DNA of 64,000 bases from Ectopseudomonas chengduensis (GTDB lineage Bacteria > Pseudomonadota > Gammaproteobacteria > Pseudomonadales > Pseudomonadaceae). Numbering within the stretch: the stretch's first letter is position 1; the number at the start of each line of letters is the position of its first letter. Both the position numbers and the translations under genes were made by a program. The stretch is taken from positions 310,001 to 374,000 of the forward strand of contig NZ_JACFYZ010000002.1 of NCBI RefSeq assembly GCF_015712065.1. Direction: 5' to 3'. The notes beneath the pieces are model-generated. The model saw only the letters and a list, made by a program, of their open reading frames with translations. It was not told where the DNA came from and did no database searches. Shown piece by piece: positions 35,933-44,182 of the stretch.

Positions 35933-36718
35933 ATGAGTTCCGCACTTTGGGTCAGCAAGACCGGCCTGGCCGCCCAGGACAAGGCCATGAGCGCCGTGGC
36001 CAACAACCTGGCCAACGTCAATACCAACGGTTTCAAGAGCGACCGCGTGGTGTTCGAGGACCTGTTCTACGCCATCGAGTTGCAACCAGGTGCGCAGGCC
36101 GATGAGGTCAATACCGTACCGTCGGGCATTCAGCTCGGCAGCGGTGTACGCGTGGCCGGTACGCAGAAGGTGTTCACCGAAGGCAGCATCCAGACCACCG
36201 GCCAGCCGATGGACCTGGCCATTGTCGGCGCCGGCTTCTTTCAGGTAGAGGCGCCCAATGGCGACATCTACTACACCGAGAACGGCCAGCTGCAGCTCAA
36301 TGCCGAAGGCATGATCGTCAACTCCCAGGGCTTGCCGCTGACACCGGCCATCGAAGTGCCGGCCGGCAGCAGCCGCTTCACCGTGGGCAGCGATGGCATC
36401 GTCACCGCTGTGCTGGCCGGCGACAGCCTGCCCTCGGAGCTGGGTCAGATCACCCTGGTCAACTTCACCAACCCGGGCGGTCTCGAAGCCCTCGGCGGCA
36501 ACCTCTACCGCGAGACCGTGGCCAGCGGCGAGCCGGTCGAAGGCGTGCCGGGTGAAGAAGGCCTGGGCAATATCAAGCAGGGTGTGCTGGAAGGCTCCAA
36601 CGTGCAGGTGGTCGAGGCAATGGTGGCGATGATCTCCATCCAGCGCGCCTACGAGGCCAACGCCAAGGTGCTCGACGCTGCGTCGGGCATGCAGCAGTTC
36701 CTCAACCAGACCGTGTGA
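35933..36718 (+). CDS. flgG: Distal rod protein FlgG
   Basis: 261 residues, the standard FlgG length. VANNLANVNTNGFKSDRVVF and the C-terminal RAYEANAKVLDAASGM are diagnostic. The start follows AGGAGACAGCAC. Confidence 0.96.
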   Translation: MSSALWVSKTGLAAQDKAMSAVANNLANVNTNGFKSDRVVFEDLFYAIELQPGAQADEVNTVPSGIQLGSGVRVAGTQKVFTEGSIQTTGQPMDLAIVGAGFFQVEAPNGDIYYTENGQLQLNAEGMIVNSQGLPLTPAIEVPAGSSRFTVGSDGIVTAVLAGDSLPSELGQITLVNFTNPGGLEALGGNLYRETVASGEPVEGVPGEEGLGNIKQGVLEGSNVQVVEAMVAMISIQRAYEANAKVLDAASGMQQFLNQTV

Positions 36719-36723
36719 TTGCC

Positions 36724-37386
36724 ATGAAGCGCCTGATCCCGCTCGCTCTGCTGCTGACCCTGGGCGGTTGCGCCAGCTTCAACGAGATGCTGCCCGACGA
36801 AGACTCGAGCCATTACGAACCCTTGCAACTGGACTACAGCGTGCCGCCGAGCACCGGTGGCGGGCTGTTTCGCAGTGGCTACAGCGGCTCGTTGATCGGC
36901 GACAAGCGTGCGGTGCGGGTCGGCGACATCCTCACCGTGGTGCTCGACGAGTCCACCCAGTCGAGCAAGAGCGCCGGTACCAGCTTTGGCAAGAGTTCGG
37001 GCGTATCCGTCGGTATTCCCACGGTGCTGGGCAAGACCTACGACCGCCTGGAAAGCTCCGCCGAAGCCGAGCGTGATTTCAACGGCTCGGCGCGCAGTTC
37101 GCAGCAAAACACCCTGCGCGGCTCCATCGCCGTGACCGTGCATCAGGTGCTGCCCAACGGCACGCTGCTGATCAAGGGCGAGAAGGCGCTGCGCCTGAAC
37201 CAGGGCGATGAATACATCCGTCTGGTCGGCCTGGTGCGCATGGACGACATCAACCGCGCCAACCAGGTGTCCTCGCAGAACGTGGCTAACGCGCGCATCT
37301 CCTACGCCGGCCGCGGCGTGCTCAGTGACAGCAACTCTGCCGGTTGGCTGACGCGCTTCTTCACCAGCCCGCTGTTCCCGCTCTGA
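36724..37386 (+). CDS. flgH: L-ring lipoprotein FlgH
   Basis: 220 residues. A lipoprotein signal with lipobox LTLGGC puts the lipidated Cys at residue 16. The FlgH body (VGDILTVVLDESTQSSKSAGT, then GSIAVTVHQVLPNGTLLI) forms the L ring in the outer membrane. The start at 36724 is chosen over 36715 because it gives a proper signal peptide. Confidence 0.95.
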   Translation: MKRLIPLALLLTLGGCASFNEMLPDEDSSHYEPLQLDYSVPPSTGGGLFRSGYSGSLIGDKRAVRVGDILTVVLDESTQSSKSAGTSFGKSSGVSVGIPTVLGKTYDRLESSAEAERDFNGSARSSQQNTLRGSIAVTVHQVLPNGTLLIKGEKALRLNQGDEYIRLVGLVRMDDINRANQVSSQNVANARISYAGRGVLSDSNSAGWLTRFFTSPLFPL

Positions 37387-37396
37387 GGCCTGGATC

Positions 37397-38491
37397 ATGA
37401 TCAAACGCTCACTCGTCGCCCTGCTCCTGACCTGGCCGCTGTCGACCAAGGCCGTGCCGCTGATGGATCTGGTGGATATCGAAGGCATTCGCGGCAACCA
37501 GTTGATCGGCTACGGCCTGGTGGTCGGCCTGGATGGTACCGGTGACAAGAACCAGGTGCGCTTCACCAGCCAGTCGGTGGCGAACATGATCAAGCAGTTC
37601 GGCATCAACCTGCCGCCGAACGTCGACCCCAAGCTGAAGAACGTCGCTGCGGTGACCGTGACCGCGGAAATTCCGCCGTCCTACAGCCCGGGGCAGACCG
37701 TGGACATTACCGTCGCCTCGCTGGGCGATGCCAAGAGCCTGCGCGGCGGCCAACTGCTGCTGACTCCGCTGCAGGGTGTCGATGGCGAGACCTATGCCCT
37801 GGCCCAGGGGGCCGTCGTCGTTGGTGGCCTCAATGCCACCGGGCAGAGCGGCTCCAGCGTGGCGATCAACTCTGCCAACAGCGGTCGCGTGCCCAACGGC
37901 GCCACTGTCGAACGGATGATCCCCAGCGATTTCAGTACGCGTGACGAGGTCATGCTCAACCTGCGCCAGCCCAGTTTCCAGACTGCTGCCAAGGTGGTCG
38001 AGGCGGTCAATGGCCGCTTCGGCAGCGGCACCGCCAGTGCCCTGAACTCGACCAAGATTTCCATTCGCGCGCCAATCACCAGCACCCAGCGCATCGGCTT
38101 CATGGCCATGCTCGAAGGGTTGGAGGTGGAAGAGGGCCGCGAACGGCCGCGTGTGGTGTTCAACAGCCGTACCGGTACCGTGGTGGTTGGCCAGGGCGTG
38201 CGCGTCAAGGCCGCGGCGGTGGCTCACGGTACGCTGACCGTGACCATCAGCGAGAACCCCCAGGTCAGCCAGCCCAATGCCTTCTCCGGTGGCCAGACCG
38301 CCGTGGTGCCACGCTCCGACGTCGCCGTCAGTCAGGACAAGAACGCCATGTTCAAGTGGCCCGATGGCGCCAGCCTGGACAGCATCATCAACACCGTGAA
38401 CAGCCTCGGCGCCACCCCGGACGATGTCATGAGCATCCTTCAGGCGCTGGAACAGGCCGGTGCCCTCAACGCTGAACTAATCGTGATCTGA
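37397..38491 (+). CDS. flgI: P-ring protein FlgI
   Basis: 364 residues, a typical length. The signal peptide (about 1-20) ends near KAVPLMD. Conserved FlgI runs include GIRGNQLIGYGLVVGLDGTG and the C-terminal LQALEQAGALNAELIVI. It forms the P ring with help from FlgA. Confidence 0.96.
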   Translation: MIKRSLVALLLTWPLSTKAVPLMDLVDIEGIRGNQLIGYGLVVGLDGTGDKNQVRFTSQSVANMIKQFGINLPPNVDPKLKNVAAVTVTAEIPPSYSPGQTVDITVASLGDAKSLRGGQLLLTPLQGVDGETYALAQGAVVVGGLNATGQSGSSVAINSANSGRVPNGATVERMIPSDFSTRDEVMLNLRQPSFQTAAKVVEAVNGRFGSGTASALNSTKISIRAPITSTQRIGFMAMLEGLEVEEGRERPRVVFNSRTGTVVVGQGVRVKAAAVAHGTLTVTISENPQVSQPNAFSGGQTAVVPRSDVAVSQDKNAMFKWPDGASLDSIINTVNSLGATPDDVMSILQALEQAGALNAELIVI

Positions 38492-38494
38492 GCC

Positions 38495-39619
38495 ATGAGC
38501 ATCGTTTCCCTCGCCCAACACATGAACAGCCACCGCGGTAGCGCCGACGGCATCGGCACCGCCCGCGAGCAGCAGTTGCAGGCCGCTGCCGAGCAGTTCG
38601 AGGCGCTGTTTTTGCAGCAGATCCTCAAGCAGATGCGCAAGGCCAGCGACGTGCTCGCCGAAGGCAATCCGATGCGCAGCCGCGAGATGGACACCATGCG
38701 CGACTTCTACGACGAGGTGCTGGCTGAAACCCTGGCCGGGCGCAAGCAGACCGGCATCGCCGACATGCTGGTCAAGCAACTGTCCGGCGGTGGCGATAGC
38801 GCAGTGGATCTGCAAGCGGCCGCAGCCGCTGCCCGTTCGGCGGAGCTGCCGCAGCGTTCCTCCAGCAGTCTGCTGGAGCCGCTGCGCGCGACCTGGCAGC
38901 GTGGCGTCGACGGCCTGGGCAAGGTCTGGGACAAGGGCTCGGCGGGCTTTCTCGCTCTGGTCGATCGGGTCATCCAGCAGGAGTCGGCCGGTCGTGTCGA
39001 CGCCGTATCGCCCAAGGGCGCGCGCGGCCTGATGCAGCTGATGCCGGACACTGCGCGAGAGATGGCAGCCGAGCTCGGCCTGCCGTTCAACGAAGCCCGC
39101 CTGACCAGCGACGCCGACTACAACAAGCGCCTGGGCAGTGCCTACCTGGACAAGATGCTGCAGCGTTACGACGGTCATCAGGCGCTGGCGCTGGCCGCCT
39201 ACAACGCAGGCCCCGGCCGCGTCGACGAGTGGCTCAAGGTCAATGGCGACCCGCGCAGTGGCGAGATCGCCACCGGTGCCTGGATCGAGCGTATTCCCTT
39301 CCAGGAAACCCGCGACTACACGCGCAAGATTCTCGGCGACCTGGCCAGCCGTGAAACACCGGTCAAGGACGACGTGCAGCAACAGACCTCGCTCAGCGCG
39401 CAGACCCGCCAGCAACTGGCCAGCGCCCTGAGTGCCGACAGTGGCCTGCTGCTCGGCGCCGTTGCCGGCAAGCAGGTCATGCAACGCGATGAATTTAAGT
39501 CCGCCGAGGATTCCGTCGCCCTGTCTTCAGTAACAGCCCAATTCGCTGCCGACGACGCCAGAGCGCCGCGTCTGGCGGCCTTCGCTCAGCCGATGCGCTT
39601 CGAGCGTCAGGAGTCCTAA
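38495..39619 (+). CDS. flgJ: FlgJ rod-capping protein fused to an SLT-type transglycosylase
   Basis: 374 residues. The N-terminal rod-cap domain (about 20-100) has QFEALFLQQILKQMRKASD. The C-terminal enzyme domain is of the lytic transglycosylase (SLT, GH23) type: VIQQESAGR with the likely catalytic Glu163, GARGLMQLMPDTA and AYNAGPGRV. The well-studied FlgJ of Salmonella instead has a GH73 glucosaminidase domain. The job is the same, opening peptidoglycan for the rod. A tail of about 90 residues after the SLT domain has no recognised features. Confidence 0.92.
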   Translation: MSIVSLAQHMNSHRGSADGIGTAREQQLQAAAEQFEALFLQQILKQMRKASDVLAEGNPMRSREMDTMRDFYDEVLAETLAGRKQTGIADMLVKQLSGGGDSAVDLQAAAAAARSAELPQRSSSSLLEPLRATWQRGVDGLGKVWDKGSAGFLALVDRVIQQESAGRVDAVSPKGARGLMQLMPDTAREMAAELGLPFNEARLTSDADYNKRLGSAYLDKMLQRYDGHQALALAAYNAGPGRVDEWLKVNGDPRSGEIATGAWIERIPFQETRDYTRKILGDLASRETPVKDDVQQQTSLSAQTRQQLASALSADSGLLLGAVAGKQVMQRDEFKSAEDSVALSSVTAQFAADDARAPRLAAFAQPMRFERQES

Positions 39620-39622
39620 GCC

Positions 39623-40990
39623 GTGAGCATCCTCAACCAGATCGCCTACAGCGGTGTGCGTGCCAGCCAGGTGGCCCTGGCCACTACCGGGCAGAACATC
39701 GCCAACGTCAATACACCCGGTTTCAGCCGTCTGCAGACCATCACCGGGTCGCTGGCGGGGCAGGGTGGCTTGAGCGTCGGCGGCGGGGTCGAGGTGATCA
39801 GCATTCGCCGCATGACCAACGAATTCCACAACCAGCAGCTATGGCGCGCGACCACCGAGCAGAACTTCTACGGTGCCTCGCAGCAGTACCTGACCGCGCT
39901 GGAAGCGCTGATGTCCGGTACCGGTTCGAGCATCAGTGCCGGCCTCGACCAGTTCTTCGCGGCGCTCAGTGAAGCCAGCGCCACACCGGGCTCCATCGCC
40001 CTGCGTCAGCAGATCATCAGCGAGGCCGGTAACCTGGCGCAGCGCTTCAATGGCCTGAGCAGCAACATCGACGCGCAGGTCAAGGCACTGCAGGAGCAGC
40101 GCACCGCCATGGCCACCGAGATCAACGGCCTGACCGAGAACATTGCGCTGCTGAACAAGAAGATCGTCGAGACCGAGTCGGTCAAGGGTGACAGCACCGC
40201 ACTGCGCGACCACCGTGAGAGTCTGATCGGCGAGCTCAGCCAGTTCGCCAAGCTGCGCGTCAACGAGACCCCGGACGGTTCGGTCAGCGTCGCCCTGGCC
40301 AACGGTCAGCCGCTGGTGGCCGGCCCCACCGCCGGCCAGCTCAAGGTGGCGATGACCGCCACGGGTGAGCAGGAAGTCAGCCTGGCCTTCGCCGGCACCA
40401 GCTTCCCCTTGCGTCAGGATGGTTTCGGCGGCGCGTTCGGCGGCCTTTACGATGTCGAGTACAACAGCCTGCGGCCGAACCAGGAGGCCCTGCACGACAT
40501 GGCCAGCCAGTTGGCGCAGATGGTCAACGATGTGCTCGCCACGGGTTTTGACCTCAATGGCAACCCCGGCCAGCCGCTGTTCGTCTACGACCCCACCAGC
40601 ACCACCGCACTGCTGCGTATCGAGCCGCTGACCGCTGAACAGCTGGCGTTCTCCTCGGCGGCGGGGGAGACCGGCAACAACGAGGTGCTGCTCGATCTGC
40701 TCGGGCTGAAGAACCAGACCATCACCCTGGGTGGCAGCCAGGTCACCCTCAACGACGCCTACGCCGGCCTGCTCGGTAAAGTGGCCAGCGACAGTCGGCA
40801 GAACCAGGCTGACTTCAAGTCCGCCACCGCCGTGACCCAGCAGGCGCAATCGCAGCGCGACAGCGTCAGCGCCGTGAGCCTGGACGAGGAGGCGGTCAAT
40901 CTGATGACCTACCAGCAGGCCTACCAGGCCAACATGAAGGTGATCAGCACCGCCAACCAGTTGTTCGACGACATGCTTGCCGCGTTCTGA
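39623..40990 (+). CDS. flgK: Hook-filament junction protein FlgK
   Basis: 455 residues, shorter than many polar FlgK proteins. The N-terminal motif TTGQNIANVNTPGFSR and the C-terminal EEAVNLMTYQQAYQANMKVI are diagnostic. It uses a GTG start behind AGGAGTCCTAAGCC. Confidence 0.95.
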   Translation: MSILNQIAYSGVRASQVALATTGQNIANVNTPGFSRLQTITGSLAGQGGLSVGGGVEVISIRRMTNEFHNQQLWRATTEQNFYGASQQYLTALEALMSGTGSSISAGLDQFFAALSEASATPGSIALRQQIISEAGNLAQRFNGLSSNIDAQVKALQEQRTAMATEINGLTENIALLNKKIVETESVKGDSTALRDHRESLIGELSQFAKLRVNETPDGSVSVALANGQPLVAGPTAGQLKVAMTATGEQEVSLAFAGTSFPLRQDGFGGAFGGLYDVEYNSLRPNQEALHDMASQLAQMVNDVLATGFDLNGNPGQPLFVYDPTSTTALLRIEPLTAEQLAFSSAAGETGNNEVLLDLLGLKNQTITLGGSQVTLNDAYAGLLGKVASDSRQNQADFKSATAVTQQAQSQRDSVSAVSLDEEAVNLMTYQQAYQANMKVISTANQLFDDMLAAF

Positions 40991-41014
40991 CGCGCTTTCC
41001 AGAGAGATTCAGCC

Positions 41015-41932
41015 ATGATGCGCATCACCAACTCGCAGATCACTTCGCTGATGCACAACTCGATGAACACCAGTTCTGCCGAGTTGGGCAAGCTGATGCA
41101 GCAGATGGCCACCGGCAAGCGCATCCTGCTGCCGTCGGACGACCCCATTGCCAGCGTGCGGGTGCTGCGCGTGCAGCGTGAAGAGGCGAGCCTGGAGCAG
41201 TTTCGCAAGAACATCGCCAACGTCTCCGGCAGCCTGTCGACCCAGGAAGCCAACCTCAAGTCCACTTCCGATGCCATGCTCAACGTGCGCGATCTGTTGC
41301 TGTGGGCGGCCAACGGCTCCAACACCAGCGAAGACCTGGCCGCCATGGCCGGTGAGCTGTCGATCATCGAAGACACCATCGTCAGCTTCGCCAACGTGCG
41401 CGACGAAGAGGGGCGCTACCTGTTCTCCGGCACCCTGAGTGACACCCCGGCGCTGAGTTTCGATGCCGCGACCCAGACCTACAGCATCACCGGCAACGAC
41501 AAGCACCGTCAGGCTGCCGTGGCCAACGGCGTGCTGGTCGATGAGAACGTCACCGCGGCCAGCGTCTTCGGCGCTGGCGTGGGCATGCTCAACGAGCTGC
41601 GTGGCCTGATCAACACCTTGCAGGACCCGGCGCTGGACGCCACCGACCCGGCCGTACGCCAACAGATCACCGACACCCTCGGCGCCCTGGATGATGCCCA
41701 TGGCCGCGTTCTCGGCTCGGTTACCGAACTGGGCGGCCGGCAGAATGCCCTGAGCCTGCTCAATGACAGCAACGAGGATGTGTCGCTGGTCAACCAGAAG
41801 ATCGAAGGCGAGCTGTCGCAGCTGGACTATGCCGGCGCCACCATTGCCCTGAACAACTACCAGCTGGCTCTTGGCGCGACGCAAAAGACCTATCTGAAGA
41901 TCAATGAGATGTCGCTGTTCAGCCTGCTGTAA
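41015..41932 (+). CDS. flgL: Hook-filament junction protein FlgL
   Basis: 305 residues of the flagellin-like FlgL family: LMQQMATGKRILLPSDDPIA at the N-terminus and the C-terminal helix (LDYAGATIALNNYQLALGAT). Two in-frame ATG codons (41015 and 41018) are both possible. Confidence 0.94.
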   Translation: MMRITNSQITSLMHNSMNTSSAELGKLMQQMATGKRILLPSDDPIASVRVLRVQREEASLEQFRKNIANVSGSLSTQEANLKSTSDAMLNVRDLLLWAANGSNTSEDLAAMAGELSIIEDTIVSFANVRDEEGRYLFSGTLSDTPALSFDAATQTYSITGNDKHRQAAVANGVLVDENVTAASVFGAGVGMLNELRGLINTLQDPALDATDPAVRQQITDTLGALDDAHGRVLGSVTELGGRQNALSLLNDSNEDVSLVNQKIEGELSQLDYAGATIALNNYQLALGATQKTYLKINEMSLFSLL

Positions 41933-41944
41933 GGAGTGACATTG

Positions 41945-42970
41945 GTGATCAAGGTCGATACACAGCTCCCGGTCGTCACCGCGCTCGATCCGCAGGCGCG
42001 CCGTCCTGTGCAGGGCGAGCAGCCGCTGCAGCGCCAGCGCAAGCAGCTGCCCGCTGAGCCGGCGCCACCGCCGCGTGGCAAGAGTGCCACCTTCAACCTG
42101 CAGCTCAACCAGCAGTTGACCTCGATGCAGGCGGCCGACAGTTACCTCGGCGAACTGGCCGGGCGCCTCGGCCAGCTCAAGCTCAGTCTCAGTCGCGAGT
42201 TGAGCAATGCCCAGGCTGGGGAACGCGACGGTATCAATCGTGAGCTGGAGCAGGTGCGCAAGCTGCTCGCCGAACGCAGCCAGCGCTCCGGCGAAACCCT
42301 GGATGCCAGCTTCAAGTTGCGTCTCAGCGAGCCGGTGCGCAGCCGCTTCAGTTTGCAGGGGTTGGACTCCATCGCCGCGGTGCAGCAGGCCGGCAAGGAA
42401 ACCCTGCTGTTCAGCGCCGGACGCAAGCTGGCCGAGCCGCTGGCGGTGGTGCTCGACGAGGGTTTGAGCGAGCAGCAGATTCTCCGGCGTTTCAACGCCG
42501 GCCTCGGTCCGGCGGGCATCCGCGCTGAAGTCGATCACGGCGGGGCGCTCAAGTTCAGCGCCCGCGAGAGCGAATGGCAGCAGCTCAAGGGCGAACTGCG
42601 CGTGCAGGGCGAAGGCAAGCTGGCAAGCCAGGCTCAGGCGGTCGTGGTCAGTCACGAGGAGCAGATGTTGCGCCTGCCCGAGGCGGCGCGCCTCGATGGT
42701 GCCCGCGAGCTGCGCCGAGCACTGGACGAAGTGGTGGCGGCGCTGGACCGGATTGGCACGCTGCGTGAGCAACTCAGCCATCGTCAGGAAGAAATTCGCG
42801 ACTTTCTCGCCCGTCATGCCGATCACAACGAGCGTGAGTGGGCCAAGGATTTTGCCGGTGAAGTGTTCAGCCTGATGCGGCGCAGCCCCAGCAGCTACGC
42901 GGCGGTGACTCAGACCGTGGTGGCCCAGGCCAATATCAGTCGTTCCAGCGTGGTCAGCCTGTTGTCCTGA
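41945..42970 (+). CDS. Unrecognised protein at the end of the flg operon (LafW position)
   Basis: 341 residues from GTG 41945; AAGGAG eight bases upstream favours this start over GTG 41936. It has no signal peptide and no membrane helix. Residues 1-45 are Pro/Gln/Arg-rich and probably disordered; two long helical stretches lie at about 55-115 (QAADSYLGELAGRLGQLKLS) and 240-290 (RELRRALDEVVAALDRIG) around a mixed region. I cannot assign a family. From memory, Flag-2 loci have a gene called lafW right after lfgL, described as hook-associated; the place fits, homology is untested. A strong terminator follows, so it is the last gene of the operon. Confidence 0.75.
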   Translation: MIKVDTQLPVVTALDPQARRPVQGEQPLQRQRKQLPAEPAPPPRGKSATFNLQLNQQLTSMQAADSYLGELAGRLGQLKLSLSRELSNAQAGERDGINRELEQVRKLLAERSQRSGETLDASFKLRLSEPVRSRFSLQGLDSIAAVQQAGKETLLFSAGRKLAEPLAVVLDEGLSEQQILRRFNAGLGPAGIRAEVDHGGALKFSARESEWQQLKGELRVQGEGKLASQAQAVVVSHEEQMLRLPEAARLDGARELRRALDEVVAALDRIGTLREQLSHRQEEIRDFLARHADHNEREWAKDFAGEVFSLMRRSPSSYAAVTQTVVAQANISRSSVVSLLS

Positions 42971-42986
42971 TGGTTTTTCTCTCCTC

Positions 42987-43032
42987 AGCCGTCGGTCGCC
43001 ATCCCCCTTTTTTGGCGACTGACGGCTTTTTT
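42987..43032 (+). terminator. Terminator of the flgB operon
   Basis: AGCCGTCGGTCGCC pairs with GGCGACTGACGGCT (13 of 14) around a 13-base loop and is followed by six T. The rest of the 368-bp gap up to 43338 holds no evident gene. Confidence 0.9.
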
Positions 43033-43338
43033 AATTCGAGCGCGGCCGGCCGTCGAGCGCAGGCATGGTTGCTGCCGGGTTGTTGGCTTACTGGAAAAGG
43101 ACATCCGAACCTGATGCCAGCCAGCTGATTTGACCATCGATCCGCTTTTTGACTGGTCGCACAGAATGATGGCGTTTTAATAGCTATCATCGCCCCCTCT
43201 CCGCAGGATGTGGGCCCGGCGCCCGTCATATCTGCCCTCTCGCATTCCAATAAAAACCCCGCATTCAAAGGGTTCAACCCGTTCCGGTGGCTTGTGCTTC
43301 CGGTGCATTGCCTTGTTCTCGAATTTTGGAGTACCGAC

Positions 43339-44121
43339 GTGTTGAAGAAGTACCTGACTCTCCTCCTGCTCGCCTGTACCGCGCTGGTGAGCGTGCCCAG
43401 CCTGGCGCAGTTGAGCGATTCCGAAGCCATGAACATGACGGGCCTGCAGCGTTCGCTGACCCAGCGCATGGCCAAGAACTACCTCATGCTGGGTGCCGAT
43501 GTGCGCGTGGATGCCGCCCAGCGTCAGCTGCAGGAAACCATCGAGCGTTTCGATGCCAGTCACAAGGCACTGACCGCTTACGCGCCGACTGCCGAGATCA
43601 AGGCCGCGCTGGCCAGGATCGATGGCACCTGGGCCTCCTACCGTCAGCAGCTGGAAGCCAAGCCGGAGCAGGCCAAGGCCGCCCAGATGCTCGCCACCAG
43701 TGAGGAACTGCTGCAGCAGACGCAGACCGTCAGTGACCTGATGGGCAAGCACCTGGGCGCCATGGGCGCATCGGTGCACCGCACCGGCTGGGCGCGCGTG
43801 CAGACCCAGCGCATTGCCATGCTCTACATGGCCAAGTCCTGGCAAGTGCAGGCACCGGATCTGGATGCCAAGCTGGACAAGGCCGTGAGCGACTTCGAAA
43901 CCATCCTCAAGGAATTGGAAGCCCGCGGTGCACCGAGCGAGGAAATCGCTGCGACCCAGCGTCGGGTTCGGGCGAACTGGGGCTTCACCCTCAAGGGTAT
44001 CGACTTGCACGCCAGCCAGGGTTTCGTCGGTACTGCCATCACCATCAGCACCGATTCGTTGTTCCGCCATCTCAACGAACTGACCCGCCTCTACGCGGGC
44101 CTGCAGGCCAAAGAGGCCTGA
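43339..44121 (+). CDS. Secreted protein with PilJ/NIT-type sensory domains
   Basis: 260 residues from GTG 43339, with GGAG upstream. A signal peptide (about 1-25, ending SLAQ) leads into two PilJ-type helical segments (GLQRSLTQRMAKNYLMLG near 35 and TGWARVQTQRIAMLYMAKSW near 155). Such domains normally form the periplasmic part of nitrate/nitrite or pilus chemoreceptors; here there is no membrane anchor or signalling domain, so it is a free periplasmic form. Its function is unknown. It converges on the TRAP binding protein gene. Confidence 0.78.
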   Translation: MLKKYLTLLLLACTALVSVPSLAQLSDSEAMNMTGLQRSLTQRMAKNYLMLGADVRVDAAQRQLQETIERFDASHKALTAYAPTAEIKAALARIDGTWASYRQQLEAKPEQAKAAQMLATSEELLQQTQTVSDLMGKHLGAMGASVHRTGWARVQTQRIAMLYMAKSWQVQAPDLDAKLDKAVSDFETILKELEARGAPSEEIAATQRRVRANWGFTLKGIDLHASQGFVGTAITISTDSLFRHLNELTRLYAGLQAKEA

Positions 44122-44129
44122 GTGCCTGT

Positions 44130-44168
44130 CGACCTGCAACGGCGCCTTGTAGCGCTTGTTGCAGGTCG
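44130..44168. terminator. Two-way terminator between converging genes
   Basis: CGACCTGCAAC and GTTGCAGGTCG are perfect 11-bp inverted arms around 17 bp. It lies between the PilJ-domain gene and the TRAP gene, which point toward each other. T-tracts are poor. Confidence 0.6.
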
Positions 44169-44182
44169 TTGGCCGAGGACGG

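Noticed and set aside
33823..36036. 737-codon minus-strand open frame
   Set aside because: Antisense to flgE and flgF (and the start of flgG). Composition is artificial and no motif is seen.
41009..42826. 605-codon minus-strand open frame
   Set aside because: Antisense to flgL and the following gene; no motif and no ribosome site.
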